DNA of 64,000 bases from Collinsella tanakaei YIT 12063 (GCF_000225705.1 NZ_JH126467.1:445435-509434), one strand, 5' to 3'. Shown: positions 44,920-56,643, numbered from the stretch's first letter. Program-made: numbers and translations. The notes: generated by a model not told the origin, from the sequence alone.

Positions 44920-45497
44920 TAGCGATCACTCCCGTCTTCAGCACCAGCCTGCAGGTTGTTATCGTTGTGCTCGCGCGCGGCGGGCGAGAAGAACATAAAG
45001 CCGATGAACGCAATCGCCACGCCGCACGTGATACCGATATCCGCCACATTGAAAACGGGAAAATCGATAAAGCGGGTCGCAAAGAAATCCGTCACAAAGC
45101 CAAAAACCAAACGGTCGATTGCGTTGCCGATAGCTCCGCCCACAACCATGCCCATACCTAGCACCTCGAGCCGTGAGATCTTAGGCGCGCGAAGAAGGTA
45201 AACAAGAACAAAAGCAGTAACACCCACGGCGAGCAGAACGAACACCCAACCCATGCCCTCGCCCAGGCCAAAAGCGGCGCCTCGGTTGGCGACAAACTCC
45301 AGGCCGAGCACACCGGGAATAACCTCCACGCTGAAAAAGCCCGTCATGACGGCGCGGCGAACAATCATCTTGGAAACCTGATCAACCACCAGGAACACCA
45401 ATGCCATGGCCCCGGAGACAAGCAGGCGCCATACCATGGAGGGAACAAGCGCGCCTTTGCTAGAAAAGCCTTTATTGTTAGAACGGGTAGATTCCAT
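44919..45497 (-). CDS. lspA: Lipoprotein signal peptidase (signal peptidase II)
   Basis: 192 residues with four membrane helices. Family motifs are VVDQVSKMIV, VANRGAAFGL, GGAIGNAIDRLVFGFVTDF and FNVADIGITCG, which include the two catalytic aspartates. An N-terminal 25-residue basic extension and an acidic tail flank the core. AAGGAAAGAGG precedes the ATG. Confidence 0.94.
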   Translation of the reverse strand: MESTRSNNKGFSSKGALVPSMVWRLLVSGAMALVFLVVDQVSKMIVRRAVMTGFFSVEVIPGVLGLEFVANRGAAFGLGEGMGWVFVLLAVGVTAFVLVYLLRAPKISRLEVLGMGMVVGGAIGNAIDRLVFGFVTDFFATRFIDFPVFNVADIGITCGVAIAFIGFMFFSPAAREHNDNNLQAGAEDGSDR

Positions 45498-45553
45498 CTG
45501 CCTCTTTCCTTATAACCGCGAACTGGACTATAGGGTACCCGAATAAAACGGTG

Positions 45554-45602
45554 CAAAAAGCGGCGCCCCCGAAACCCCAGAAGAGGAGCACGGAGACGCC
45601 GC
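45554..45602 (-). terminator. Terminator of ileS
   Basis: On the minus strand GCGGCG (45602-45597) pairs with CGCCGC (45565-45560), extended inward by about five pairs and followed by TTTTTG. Confidence 0.65.
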
Positions 45603-45661
45603 GCAAAACACGTACGAATCTTGGAGAATAGCCCTAACGATTCGCCGTATCGACTATGAGA

Positions 45662-48466
45662 TTACAAACCCAGGGCCGCAGCGCAGCGATCGCAGATATG
45701 CTCATGTCCTCCGTGGGCGCCGGTGGACTCGCGGAAGTTCCAGCAGCGATCGCACTTCTCACCATGCGCCGCCTCGATGGTGGCGGAGAAGTCCTCGCCC
45801 TGCTCCAGATCGACCTCGGAAACAATGTAGAACTCCGCAAGATCGCAGGCATGCTCGCCGGTGAGGAGTGCGTAAGCCTCGGCGGGAACGGTAGCCTTCA
45901 CGCGAACCTCCTGGCTCTTGGTAAACGAGCCGTCGGCGCGTGCATCCTCAAGCGCCTTGGTGACCACACCGCGAAGCTCGATAGCCGCCTCGAGGACGGG
46001 AAGCAGGTGAGAAGCCTCGTCCATGGAGAGCGGTGAGCGGTACCAATCGAGCATGGCGGCGTAGGTTTGATTGTCCACCAGGCTCCTGGGAGCGAACGCC
46101 ATGGCCTCGTCCACGGTGTAGGACAAGATGGGCTGCAAGTCGCGCATGAGCATGGAGAGCAGCTCGGCGAGCACCGTCTGGGCGCTGCGGCGGGACACGG
46201 AGTCGACGCCGTCGCAATACAGACGATCCTTCAGAGCATCCAGGTAGACGTTGGAGAGCTCGGTCACCACAAAGTCATAGAGCACGCGATAAACGCGGTT
46301 GAACTCATAGCGCTCGTAAGCGGCATCGACTTCTGCCTGCACCTGGGTCAAGCGGGCGAGCATGAGCTTGTCGAGCGGCATAAGGTCTGCGATGGAGACC
46401 GCGTCGCGCTCGGGCTCGAAATCGTCCTCCAGAACGGAGAGCAGGAAGCGCAGGGTGTTGCGGAAACGACGGTACGCGTCGGAGGTACGGGCGAGGATCT
46501 CATGGTCGCAGGCGACGTCCGTGGACGTATCCACGCTGGAGACCCACAGGCGCACGATGTCGGCGCCCATCTCGTCGCAGATCTTGTTGGGGTCAATGAC
46601 GTTACCCAGAGACTTGGACATCTTGCGGCCCTGGCCGTCCAGGGTGAAGCCCTGGGAGATGACGGCCTTGTACGGAGCGACGCCGTTTGCGCCCACGCTA
46701 GTCAGAAGCGAGCTCTGGAACCAGCCGCGATGCTGGTCGGAGCCCTCCAGGTAGACATCAGCCGGGTACTTGAGCTCGGGGCGGAACTCGCAGACGGCCT
46801 TCCAGGAGACGCCGGAATCCCACCACACGTCCAAGATGTCGCGATCGGCCTTGACGTGATGGCCGCCGCACTTGGGGCAAACGCAAGCGTCGCCAAGATA
46901 GCTTTCGGGCGTATCCGTGAACCAGGCGTCGGAACCCTTCTCATGGAAGAGCCTGATGACCGCGTCGAGCGTGTCGTCATTCATAATCTTCTCGCCGCAG
47001 TCCGCACAGGTGTAGCTGGGAATGGGGACGCCCCAGTTGCGCTGGCGAGAGATGCACCAGTCGGGACGCTGCTCAACCATGGCGCCGATGCGGTTGGAAG
47101 CGTGCTCGGGATACCAAGCGACGTGGTTCTTCACCTGGTCCAAAGCGGTCTCGCGCAGGCCGGTCTTGTCCATGGAGACGAACCACTGGTCGGTAGCGCG
47201 GAAAAGCACGGGATTCTTGCAGCGCCAGCAATGCGGGTAGCTGTGGGTGATCTTCTTTTCTGCCACCAGGGTACCGCGCTCGCGCAAGAACTCGATGATG
47301 TGCGGGTTGGCCTCGTCGGTGTCCATGCCGCTGAACGGGCCGCCGGTACCGAAGTCCTCGCCCACGTAGAAGCGACCGTCGTCGTCGACGGGCATGCAGA
47401 TGTCCATGCCCTCCTTGAGGCAAACGTAATAGTCGTCCACGCCGTGACCGGGCGAGTTGTGGACGATACCGGTACCGTCTTCGGTGCCGACGTAGTCAGC
47501 AAGAAGAGCGACGCCTTCGACGCCGTCGAAGACGGGTTGCTTGTAATGCAGGTGATCGAAAGTCTCGGCGGGAACCTCATAGGGCTTGCCGTCGACCATG
47601 ACCGGGGAGTACTCCCAGCCGGCGATCTCGCAGACCTGCTCGGCCAAGGACTTCATCATGATCTCGGCGCGTCCCTCGTGCTCCACGGCGACGTAGATGG
47701 CCTCGGGCTTGAGCGAGACCGCCTGGTCGGACGGGATGGTCCACGGGGTGGTGGTCCAGATGACGAAGTCCACGGGGCCGTCGAAGTTCTCAAGGCCGGC
47801 GGGCTTGGAGGTCATCTCAAAGCGGACGTAGATGGAGGGGCTGGTCTCATCGCCGTACTCGATCTCGGCTTCGGCCAATGCGGTGTGGCAGTGCTTGCAC
47901 CAGTGAACGGGCTTGTGGCCGCGATAGATCATACCGGCATCGAACATCTCCTTGAAGACCTCGATGTCCGCGGCGTCGTGCTGATGGTAGAGGGTGAGGT
48001 AGGGGTTATCCCAATCGCCCAGCACGCCCAAGCGCTTGAAGCCCTCGCGCTGCAGGTCGATGTTCTCGACGGCGAACTTGTTGCAAAGCTCGCGGATCTT
48101 ATCGACCGGGGTCTGGTTGAACTTCTCGGTTCCCAGCATCTCCTCGACCTTGTGCTCGATGGGCTGGCCATGGCAATCCCAGCCGGGCACGTAGGGGGTC
48201 TGGTACCCCTGCATGGAGCGGTAGCGGTTGATGATGTCCTTGGAGATCTTGTTCATAGCGTGGCCCAGGTGGATGGGGCCGTTCGCGTACGGAGGGCCGT
48301 CATGCAGGACAAACTTGTCATGCCCCTCGTTTTTCTTCATGAGCTGCTCGTAGACGTGGTTGTCCTGCCAGCCCTTCAGGCGGACAGGCTCGGACTTGGC
48401 CAGACCGGCGCGCATGGGAAACGCCGTCTTGGGCAAGTTCATGGTCTTCTTGTACTCGTTCGCCAC
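45662..48466 (-). CDS. ileS: Isoleucyl-tRNA synthetase
   Basis: GTG 48466 with AAAGGGG at five bases is preferred to the upstream TTG frame. 934 residues, class I: PPYANGPIHLGHAMNK holds the HIGH motif, GRKMSKSLGNVIDP the KMSKS motif, with the CP1 editing domain between (WTTTPWTIPSDQAV) and a zinc-binding C-terminus (CDRCWNF ... CDRCAAALG). Expression should be set by the T-box at 48493-48790. Confidence 0.97.
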   Translation of the reverse strand: MANEYKKTMNLPKTAFPMRAGLAKSEPVRLKGWQDNHVYEQLMKKNEGHDKFVLHDGPPYANGPIHLGHAMNKISKDIINRYRSMQGYQTPYVPGWDCHGQPIEHKVEEMLGTEKFNQTPVDKIRELCNKFAVENIDLQREGFKRLGVLGDWDNPYLTLYHQHDAADIEVFKEMFDAGMIYRGHKPVHWCKHCHTALAEAEIEYGDETSPSIYVRFEMTSKPAGLENFDGPVDFVIWTTTPWTIPSDQAVSLKPEAIYVAVEHEGRAEIMMKSLAEQVCEIAGWEYSPVMVDGKPYEVPAETFDHLHYKQPVFDGVEGVALLADYVGTEDGTGIVHNSPGHGVDDYYVCLKEGMDICMPVDDDGRFYVGEDFGTGGPFSGMDTDEANPHIIEFLRERGTLVAEKKITHSYPHCWRCKNPVLFRATDQWFVSMDKTGLRETALDQVKNHVAWYPEHASNRIGAMVEQRPDWCISRQRNWGVPIPSYTCADCGEKIMNDDTLDAVIRLFHEKGSDAWFTDTPESYLGDACVCPKCGGHHVKADRDILDVWWDSGVSWKAVCEFRPELKYPADVYLEGSDQHRGWFQSSLLTSVGANGVAPYKAVISQGFTLDGQGRKMSKSLGNVIDPNKICDEMGADIVRLWVSSVDTSTDVACDHEILARTSDAYRRFRNTLRFLLSVLEDDFEPERDAVSIADLMPLDKLMLARLTQVQAEVDAAYERYEFNRVYRVLYDFVVTELSNVYLDALKDRLYCDGVDSVSRRSAQTVLAELLSMLMRDLQPILSYTVDEAMAFAPRSLVDNQTYAAMLDWYRSPLSMDEASHLLPVLEAAIELRGVVTKALEDARADGSFTKSQEVRVKATVPAEAYALLTGEHACDLAEFYIVSEVDLEQGEDFSATIEAAHGEKCDRCWNFRESTGAHGGHEHICDRCAAALGL

Positions 48467-48492
48467 AAGTACCCCTTTCATCTCACGGACGC

Positions 48493-48790
48493 AAAAAGGC
48501 GCCCGTCCCTGCAAGCTGGGACGAAGCGCCTTCCATAAAACCGCACAAAACGGTAGCGTTTCGCTATACCACCCAGCTTAGAGGTCACGCTCTCGCGCTC
48601 CCCTCAATACTCGGCTGGCCTATAACGGCGGCCATCCCGGCGACGTCTACTAAGAAGCGCAAAGCATTCCGTTGGGGCCGCGGCTCCGGGGTGATATTCT
48701 CCTGGGCGCGCGCGTCCGGCTCTCAGCATGCCGAACTCTCTGTAGCACGCGTGGTCCAAGGTACTCGTCCCCTTCAACGCCTGTAGTCCG
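48493..48790 (-). promoter_or_regulatory. Isoleucine T-box leader of ileS
   Basis: The minus strand between the promoter and ileS holds a T-box riboswitch. The 3' part has AAGCTGGGTGGTATAGCG (about 48565-48582), the T-box sequence, followed by an intrinsic terminator (48493-48532; AAGGCGC...GTCCC paired with GGGAC...GCGCC then TTTTT). In the 5' part, GAGAATATCACCCC (about 48685-48705) looks like a specifier loop with an AUC isoleucine codon. Uncharged tRNA-Ile would favour the antiterminator. Leader boundaries are approximate. Confidence 0.82.
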
Positions 48791-48792
48791 AC

Positions 48793-48820
48793 ATCATAGC
48801 ACGGAGCGGGCGCACGTCAT
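48793..48820 (-). promoter_or_regulatory. ileS T-box promoter
   Basis: Minus strand: ATGACG (48815-48820), 16-base spacer, TATGAT (48793-48798) preceded by TG two bases before (extended -10). Confidence 0.55.
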
Positions 48821-48911
48821 GCGAAAGTATCCGTCGACCATGCGCTCTCCCCCATTTTCATCAGCGCGAAACACGGGCAATAGCAAATCGATGGACGATA
48901 AACGAGCGACG

Positions 48912-49352
48912 CTATAAATCGGCCACGTCGACAAGGCGAATCCCCGCATCGTCCAGAGCCCGGGCGAACAGTCCCTTGCCCGCGATAAGCGTGCCGGAAA
49001 ACGTACCGTCGTAGACTTGATGCACCCCGCAACTGGGGCTGCGCGACTGCAGGATAGCAGTCTCCACCTCGCCCGCCTCGATGGATCGACTCAAGCGATC
49101 CATAATCGCAGCGACGCCCGCGCGGAACTCCGCATCCACGCTTACACCGTCCTTGTTGATCACCTCGCCGTTGACGATCTCCGCGGCCGGGCGAGGCGTA
49201 GGAAGCCCTCCCGCCACCTCTGGGCACACGCCCACCACTTCGATGTCGTCGCGCGCCGCGAGCAGCTCTAGCATCCTCTCGCTTTTGTTGTTTCCCCCGC
49301 TGTACTTGCAGCACTCGCCCAGCAGGCAAGCGCTTACAACAACTTTCTTCAT
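48912..49352 (-). CDS. DUF523 family protein
   Basis: 146 residues. SACLLGECCKYSGGNN at the start, GVCPEVAGGLPTPRPAAEI and AILQSRSPSCGVHQVYDGTF are DUF523 hallmarks, with conserved cysteines that suggest a metal or Fe-S site. Biochemical role is unknown. It lies upstream of the ileS leader on the same strand, with no clear terminator between. Confidence 0.88.
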   Translation of the reverse strand: MKKVVVSACLLGECCKYSGGNNKSERMLELLAARDDIEVVGVCPEVAGGLPTPRPAAEIVNGEVINKDGVSVDAEFRAGVAAIMDRLSRSIEAGEVETAILQSRSPSCGVHQVYDGTFSGTLIAGKGLFARALDDAGIRLVDVADL

Positions 49353-49562
49353 GTCACCATCACACCCAACAACTTGAGCCGACCCTCAAACATATCTAAT
49401 GAGCGCCTTTATTTCTGCAGCTACATCATGTGACGCGCGCACCAATTAACTGAGAACGCATAGAACACAATTAACAGTACAGAAATCAAAATGCGTTTCG
49501 CAATGAAAACCAATCGCAATAACTACCATAGCCCACAGTATGCGTGCGCGGATTGGAGTGCC

Positions 49563-50651
49563 ATGAGAAATATCCAGATGAGTGATTACACGGTGGGAGA
49601 AGATTGCTTTGGCGCGGTCCCAGCCGCCCTTGCGAGCTATCGCGCCAAGTCGGTAGTCCTGGTGGGCGGCAAGCGCGCCCTGTCGGCAGCAGCACCCATG
49701 ATCTTGAAGGTACTGGAAGGCACCGATATCGAGGTTCTGGATACCATTGCCTACGGCACCGATTCAACCGAAAGCACCATAGCGACGCTTGAGGCCAACC
49801 CCTCTTTCCAGCAGGCGGACGTCGCCTTCGCCATCGGCGGCGGCAAAGCCATCGACACCGTGAAGACCGCGGCGATCGCCACCAAGAAGACGGTTTTCTC
49901 CGTACCCACCATCTGCTCCAACTGCTCGAGCGCCACGGCCATCGCCGTTGTGTACCACGATGACCACTCGCTGAAGTGCTACTCCTACCCGGATGCACCG
50001 GCGCACATCTTCATAAATCCCGCCATCATCGCAAACGCTCCCCAGGAGTATTTCTGGGCGGGCATTGGAGACGCGCTCTCCAAGCAGCCAGAGGTAGAAT
50101 ACGCAACCAGCGCAGGCAACCTTACCCACACCGGCGCGCTAGGCCTAGCCCTCGCACATACCTGCTCGGCGCCGTTGTTCACCTACGGCGAGCAGGGTCT
50201 CGCAGACGTTCGAAACAACACCGCCAGCGAAGCCGTCAAGCAGATTGCACTCGATATCGTAGTCAACACCGGCTACGTTTCCAACCTTACCAACCAACCG
50301 GATTTCTACTACAACTCCTCGCTGGCCCACGCGTTCTACAACGCGACCACCGGCGTGCCGCGCGGCGGCAAAACACATCTTCACGGAGAGGTCGTGAGCT
50401 TTGGCGTCCTGGTGCTGCTCTCATACATTGGCGACCAGGAGGGATTGGCCCGCTACGCCGCGCTAAACAAGAAGCTCGGCCTGCCCACCACCTTGGCGGA
50501 ACTCGACCTTTCCGAGGAGCACCTGCCCGGCATTGTCGAGCTCGCCCACAACACCAATGAGTGGAAACAAGGCAACCCGCAGCCCTTTGAGGACGAGAAG
50601 CTTGTAGAGGCCATCAAGGCTGCCGACGCATATGGACGCTCCCTCGCATAG
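49563..50651 (+). CDS. Iron-containing alcohol / glycerol dehydrogenase family protein
   Basis: ATG 49563 with GGAG; 362 residues. NAD-binding GGGKAIDTVKTAA, VPTICSNCSSATAIAV, and metal ligands in GIGDALSK (Asp), LAHAFYNA (His) and KTHLHGEVVSFG (His). This matches the GldA-like branch, close to the AroB fold. It probably reduces or oxidises a short polyol with NAD(H); the substrate is not readable. The 210 bases before it contain no other gene I can support. A bidirectional terminator follows. Confidence 0.85.
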   Translation: MRNIQMSDYTVGEDCFGAVPAALASYRAKSVVLVGGKRALSAAAPMILKVLEGTDIEVLDTIAYGTDSTESTIATLEANPSFQQADVAFAIGGGKAIDTVKTAAIATKKTVFSVPTICSNCSSATAIAVVYHDDHSLKCYSYPDAPAHIFINPAIIANAPQEYFWAGIGDALSKQPEVEYATSAGNLTHTGALGLALAHTCSAPLFTYGEQGLADVRNNTASEAVKQIALDIVVNTGYVSNLTNQPDFYYNSSLAHAFYNATTGVPRGGKTHLHGEVVSFGVLVLLSYIGDQEGLARYAALNKKLGLPTTLAELDLSEEHLPGIVELAHNTNEWKQGNPQPFEDEKLVEAIKAADAYGRSLA

Positions 50652-50686
50652 CTCAAGATCAAGCCGGCCGCACCCTAGATTCAAAT

Positions 50687-50730
50687 AAACCCGCCGCCAC
50701 CCTGCATTAGGGGATGGCGGCGGGTTTTTC
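50687..50730. terminator. Bidirectional terminator
   Basis: AAACCCGCCGCCA and TGGCGGCGGGTTTTT form a strong hairpin with T runs on both strands, between the converging dehydrogenase and NYN-LOTUS genes. Confidence 0.85.
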
Positions 50731-50827
50731 CATTCATATCGGAATAGATCGATCTTGAGCGATGTTGCAAACTTGATAATGTTGCAAACTTGATAACACG
50801 GCAAGCACATCGTGGAAATACAGGGTC

Positions 50828-51895
50828 CTACTCAGCCTTGACGCGCAGATAGATCTGGCGATGCCCGGAGTCATCGGAAGGCTCGTCGAACTCGTAGACG
50901 CCCAGCGATTTCAAAAACGGACGAAGCTTCTTAAAGCCGTAATTGCGCACGTCAAAATCTGGAAGACGACGAGCGAGCTGGTCTCCCAACTGGCCAAGGC
51001 TCACCCAGCCGTCATCATCTGAGAACTTGTCGATGATGGCGTTGATGGACTCGCGGATCATGCGCATGTGACGACGGCGGTCCGCCTTGCTCATCTGGCC
51101 AAACTCCACCTCGACGGCATCCGCCTCCGCCTCACCGGAGAACCCTGCGGACACCTCGGCAAGCGCGTCGGCATCCCCGGGCATATCTCCTGCCGGCACT
51201 GCGAGCACTCCCCTGTCGCCGGGACGGCGGCGAGCCCGGCGCTGGGCGGCACCCGCGTCTGCAGCATCTTCGATATCGGCTGCAACCTCGATCAGGGCGT
51301 CGCCCTCATTCCTATCGATTGCGAGCTCGGCATCGGCGTCTTGAGAACGCTCGGCAGCACGAGATTGCTTGCGACCGCGCGAGCGCGAGCGGCGCTTCTT
51401 TACCGGCACTTCCAGCTCCTCGTCCTCATCAGCTTCATCTTCGCTGGCGCGAGCAGCCAAAAGCAGGTCGAGGTATTTGAACTGGTTGCATGCGGAGATA
51501 AAGGGTCGAGGCGTCTTTTGCTCGCCCATGCCTATAACGTACATGCCGCTTTCGCGCAGGCGGGCGACCAAGCGCGTGAAATCGGAGTCCGAGCTCACGA
51601 TCGCGAATCCGTCGACCGTGCCCGAATACAGGATGTCCATCGCGTCGATGATCATCGCGGAGTCCGTTGCGTTCTTACCAAAGGTGTAGCTGTACTGCTG
51701 CATGGGGATGATGGAGTTATCCAGAAGGCACTTCTTCCAACTGGAAAGCCTGGGGCTGGTCCAATCGCCATAGATGCGCTTATAGGTTGCGACGCCGGCG
51801 TTAGCGACCTCGTCCAAAACAATCTGAACATATTTCTCGCTTACGTTATCTGCATCGATAAGGATAGCGAAGCGAAGATCGGGTTCCCTATTCAA
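50828..51895 (-). CDS. NYN-domain protein with C-terminal LOTUS/OST-HTH domain (LabA-like)
   Basis: A TTG at 51895 with AAGGGGG upstream is the likely start; 355 residues. NYN domain (1-150): FAILIDADNVSEKY, TDSAMIIDAMDIL and VSSDSDFTRLVARLRESG carry the acidic metal site. A 130-residue charged, low-complexity linker follows, then a LOTUS/OST-HTH-like domain (about 275-355, DGWVSLGQLGDQLARRLPDF). LabA-like proteins are conserved, probably RNA-acting. A TATAAT (51981-51986, minus) lies upstream. It is not closely like the prophage NYN protein. Confidence 0.88.
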   Translation of the reverse strand: MNREPDLRFAILIDADNVSEKYVQIVLDEVANAGVATYKRIYGDWTSPRLSSWKKCLLDNSIIPMQQYSYTFGKNATDSAMIIDAMDILYSGTVDGFAIVSSDSDFTRLVARLRESGMYVIGMGEQKTPRPFISACNQFKYLDLLLAARASEDEADEDEELEVPVKKRRSRSRGRKQSRAAERSQDADAELAIDRNEGDALIEVAADIEDAADAGAAQRRARRRPGDRGVLAVPAGDMPGDADALAEVSAGFSGEAEADAVEVEFGQMSKADRRRHMRMIRESINAIIDKFSDDDGWVSLGQLGDQLARRLPDFDVRNYGFKKLRPFLKSLGVYEFDEPSDDSGHRQIYLRVKAE

Positions 51896-51980
51896 GAGAG
51901 CCCCCTTTCTAAATGGGTGCGATATATGGGTACGGTGGCACGCCGCGGATGCAGCCGCCACCGAAGATAATTCCGCGCCC

Positions 51981-51986
51981 ATTATA
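51981..51986 (-). promoter_or_regulatory. Promoter -10 box of the NYN-LOTUS gene
   Basis: Perfect TATAAT on the minus strand, 86 bases upstream of the TTG start; the -35 (TAGACG, about 15 bases away) is weak. Confidence 0.45.
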
Positions 51987-52011
51987 CCCACGGTACGCGT
52001 GCGTCTATAAC

Positions 52012-52074
52012 AAAAGGAACCCTCCCATATTCCACGCGCTGCGCAAAGCAAGCATGGAGATACAGGAGGGACCC
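52012..52074 (-). terminator. Terminator of ftsH
   Basis: GGGTCCCTCC and GGGAGGGTTCC on the minus strand pair around a long loop, followed by TTTTGTT, 24 bases after the ftsH stop. Confidence 0.55.
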
Positions 52075-52097
52075 GTCAACGGTTTTAGAAAACGCGA

Positions 52098-53993
<1,896 letters not shown>

Positions 53994-54084
53994 ACGTTGT
54001 TTCTCCATCCCAAAGGGTTTGCAATGGTTTAATGGTACCCACAGAGCAAAACGATAGTCCGACACTTCCTTAAGGAGACTTAAG

Positions 54085-54630
54085 ATGACGCATCTCGACA
54101 CCGGCAAAGTCCAGATCTACACGGGCGATGGAAAAGGTAAAACCACCGCGGCCATGGGTCTGGCGTTTAGGGCGACCGGCTACGGCCTCAACGTTTTGAT
54201 GCTGCAATTTGTAAAGAAGCTACACTGCTCGGAGCACGATGCAGCCGCCCGCTTTGGCCTACCCATCATCCAGGCAACGCGCGCCACGCCCGCAGAATGC
54301 GCCCAGCAAATTATGGAGATGGCGCGAATAGCTCTCTCAGATGACGGCAGCGCCGAAGACGAGCAGGCCTCCCCTGATTGCACGCTACCCTGCCCCACCC
54401 CGGTTGACGTGTTGATTTTGGACGAAGTGGGAGAGGCGATGCGCAGGGGCTTTGTCACCCGTGAGGACATCGAGCGTCTGATTGCCTTGAAGCCGCAGAC
54501 CACGGAGCTGGTTCTTACGGGCCGCGGCCTGACGCCGCTTGCGGACCTTGCCGACCTGGTGACGGAAATGCGTCCCGTAAAGCACTACTTTGATGAAGGG
54601 TTGCTCGCCCGCAAGGGAATCGAGTATTAG
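54085..54630 (+). CDS. cobO: Corrinoid adenosyltransferase CobO/BtuR type
   Basis: 181 residues. IYTGDGKGKTTAAMGLAFRA is the P-loop of the CobA/CobO/BtuR family; VLILDEVGEAMRRGFV and ELVLTGRGL follow; the end FDEGLLARKGIEY is diagnostic. It attaches adenosyl to cobalt. No other cobalamin gene is nearby, so it may serve salvage. AAGGAGA precedes the ATG; it is divergent from ftsH and converges with the MATE gene seven bases away. Confidence 0.92.
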   Translation: MTHLDTGKVQIYTGDGKGKTTAAMGLAFRATGYGLNVLMLQFVKKLHCSEHDAAARFGLPIIQATRATPAECAQQIMEMARIALSDDGSAEDEQASPDCTLPCPTPVDVLILDEVGEAMRRGFVTREDIERLIALKPQTTELVLTGRGLTPLADLADLVTEMRPVKHYFDEGLLARKGIEY

Positions 54631-54637
54631 GCGGCCC

Positions 54638-56020
54638 CTACAGCTGAACCTCCAGACGGGCGGCCTTCTCCTCTGCATGGGTTAGCCAGTGGCCAAAGTG
54701 ATGGTAGGCAACAAAGAGGGCCGCCGTGAGGATCCATGTCACGGGGTAGACCAGCAGCATGGTCTCGACCGTATGGTGCATGGGCACCACGACCAGCAGC
54801 CACACCACGCGAAACACGCAGGTGCCCAGGATGGTGAGCAGCATGGGGCGGAAACTCTCGCCGGAACCGCGAATGGCGCCAGACGTGTTGTCGACGACTG
54901 AGTAGAACAGGTAGAACGGCGCGATGAAATGAACCATCTTTGCCGTGTAACCCGTGACCGCGGGGTCATCGATAAAGATACGCGCCAAGGGTTCGACGAA
55001 AACAACCAAGAACAGTGACAGCGAGCCCACCAAGAACACGGTAATGACAAGCGAGGTGTGGTAACCCTGGCGCATGCGCTTGTAGTTGCGCGCGCCAAAG
55101 TTCTGAGCTGCGAACGTGGTGATGGCGACGCCCAGCGCCTCCGTTACCAGCCATACGATCGCGTCGAGCCTGCCCGAGAGGCCCCAGCCGGTGACGGCGT
55201 CGACGCCAAACGTGTTGACGGTGGACTGCATGATGATGTTTGAGACCGAGTAGACGCTGGACTGAATCGCAAGCGGCATGCCGCAGGAGAGCATGGAGCG
55301 ACAGATTCGTCCATCGACGCCAAGCTTGCGTATATCGAGACGCCAGGCGCCCTTGGCGCGCATGAGGCGATAAAGCACGCAGCAGCAGTTGATGAAGATA
55401 GTGGTAGCTGTGGCTATGCCGCAGCCCAGCGCCTCCAGACCCAGCCATGCCACAAGGATGAGGTCGAGAATCACGTTGATGACGCAGCCGCTGGCGATGA
55501 TGAGGGCGGGAGCGCGGGTATCGCCCACAGCGCGAAGCAGGGCGGTCCCCATATTAAGCAAGAGCGCGAACACCATTGCGCCAAAATAGCAGCGAGAATA
55601 GGATACCGACTCCCACATGAGCTCTTGGGGCGTTTCCATAAACTGAAGAATCTGGGGGATGAAGATCACACCGGCGACCGACACGATAAGGCCCAGGACC
55701 AGGGCGATGGTCATAGCGGTGTGGACGGAACGCGAAAGGCGCTCGTCATCGTGCGAGCCAAAGAACTGCCCCGTAATGACCGCGCAGCCAGCTCCAAGGC
55801 CGACGGAGAACCCGACCGCGAGCTCAGTCAGGCTCATGGTCGCCTGGATGCCGCCCAGCGCGAGCTTGCCGCCAAACTGGCCCACGATAAACGTATTGAT
55901 AAGGGCGTACGATTGCTGAAAGAACGATGCGAAGAAGATGGGAACGCAAAGCGCTATGATCTGCTTCCAGATAACGCCCTGCGTGACGTCGATTGAACCA
56001 CTTGTCCCGCGCTTACCCAT
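54638..56020 (-). CDS. MATE family multidrug efflux pump
   Basis: 460 residues from ATG 56020 (GGGGGAG upstream). Twelve membrane helices in two halves; NTFIVGQFGGKLALGGIQAT and ALLLNMGTALLRAVGDTRAP are typical of the DinF/NorM branch of the MOP superfamily. It probably exports drugs or metabolites using a Na+ or H+ gradient. Substrates unknown. Confidence 0.92.
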   Translation of the reverse strand: MGKRGTSGSIDVTQGVIWKQIIALCVPIFFASFFQQSYALINTFIVGQFGGKLALGGIQATMSLTELAVGFSVGLGAGCAVITGQFFGSHDDERLSRSVHTAMTIALVLGLIVSVAGVIFIPQILQFMETPQELMWESVSYSRCYFGAMVFALLLNMGTALLRAVGDTRAPALIIASGCVINVILDLILVAWLGLEALGCGIATATTIFINCCCVLYRLMRAKGAWRLDIRKLGVDGRICRSMLSCGMPLAIQSSVYSVSNIIMQSTVNTFGVDAVTGWGLSGRLDAIVWLVTEALGVAITTFAAQNFGARNYKRMRQGYHTSLVITVFLVGSLSLFLVVFVEPLARIFIDDPAVTGYTAKMVHFIAPFYLFYSVVDNTSGAIRGSGESFRPMLLTILGTCVFRVVWLLVVVPMHHTVETMLLVYPVTWILTAALFVAYHHFGHWLTHAEEKAARLEVQL

Positions 56021-56188
56021 GCTTCTCCCCCGAACACACGATGTGCGCCCATCCCCCGACGCATATGCTCCAATGTACCAAAAAGAGAGTACGCCCCCAT
56101 GCTTCACGGTACAAGGGCGCAATCTAGATGCAGTAGGCAGAGGTCTATAAAACGGTCGCAGATGCCGACAAGCGGCATGCGGGCAATC

Positions 56189-56563
56189 TTAGGATCGCTT
56201 GGCGGGGATGATCTCGATCCAGAATCCATCCGGATCCTCGATAAAGTAGATGCCCATGCGCTCGTTGACCTTCACCACGCAGCCCATCTGGGTGTGGTGC
56301 GAAAGCGCCGCGTCGTAATCGTCCACGGTAAACGCGAGGTGAATGTCTCCGCCGCCGTTATCATAGGGCTCGGTGCGGCCGAGGTTCCAGGTGAGCTCCA
56401 GCTGGTAGTCGGTCTGGTCGTTTTTTAGGAAGACGATCTTCCAAGAGCCGTCCTCCGGACCCTTCTCGCGGACGGGCTCCAAACCCAGGGCCTCCTTGTA
56501 GAACGCCAGCGAGGCATCGAGGTCAAGAACGTGCACTTCCGTGTGGACCATCTTGAAATTCAT
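56189..56563 (-). CDS. Glyoxalase/VOC-fold protein (lactoylglutathione lyase-like)
   Basis: 124 residues with two VOC modules: MVHTEVHVLDLDASLAFYKE ... YQLELTWN and DIHLAFTVDDYDAALSHHTQ ... GIYFIEDPDGFWIEII. The His, Glu, His, Glu metal ligands of glyoxalase I are all in place, so methylglyoxal detoxification is likely. AGAAAGGTG precedes the ATG. Confidence 0.85.
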   Translation of the reverse strand: MNFKMVHTEVHVLDLDASLAFYKEALGLEPVREKGPEDGSWKIVFLKNDQTDYQLELTWNLGRTEPYDNGGGDIHLAFTVDDYDAALSHHTQMGCVVKVNERMGIYFIEDPDGFWIEIIPAKRS

Positions 56564-56643
56564 GGCAACACCTTTCTAACTCAACGGAAAAGCGCTCGAC
56601 AAAAGCGAGCGCTCAAGTAGGCTATAAGATTATAAGGCACAAG

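Noticed and set aside
46067-48538. 823-codon open frame on the plus strand
   Set aside because: Antisense shadow of ileS.
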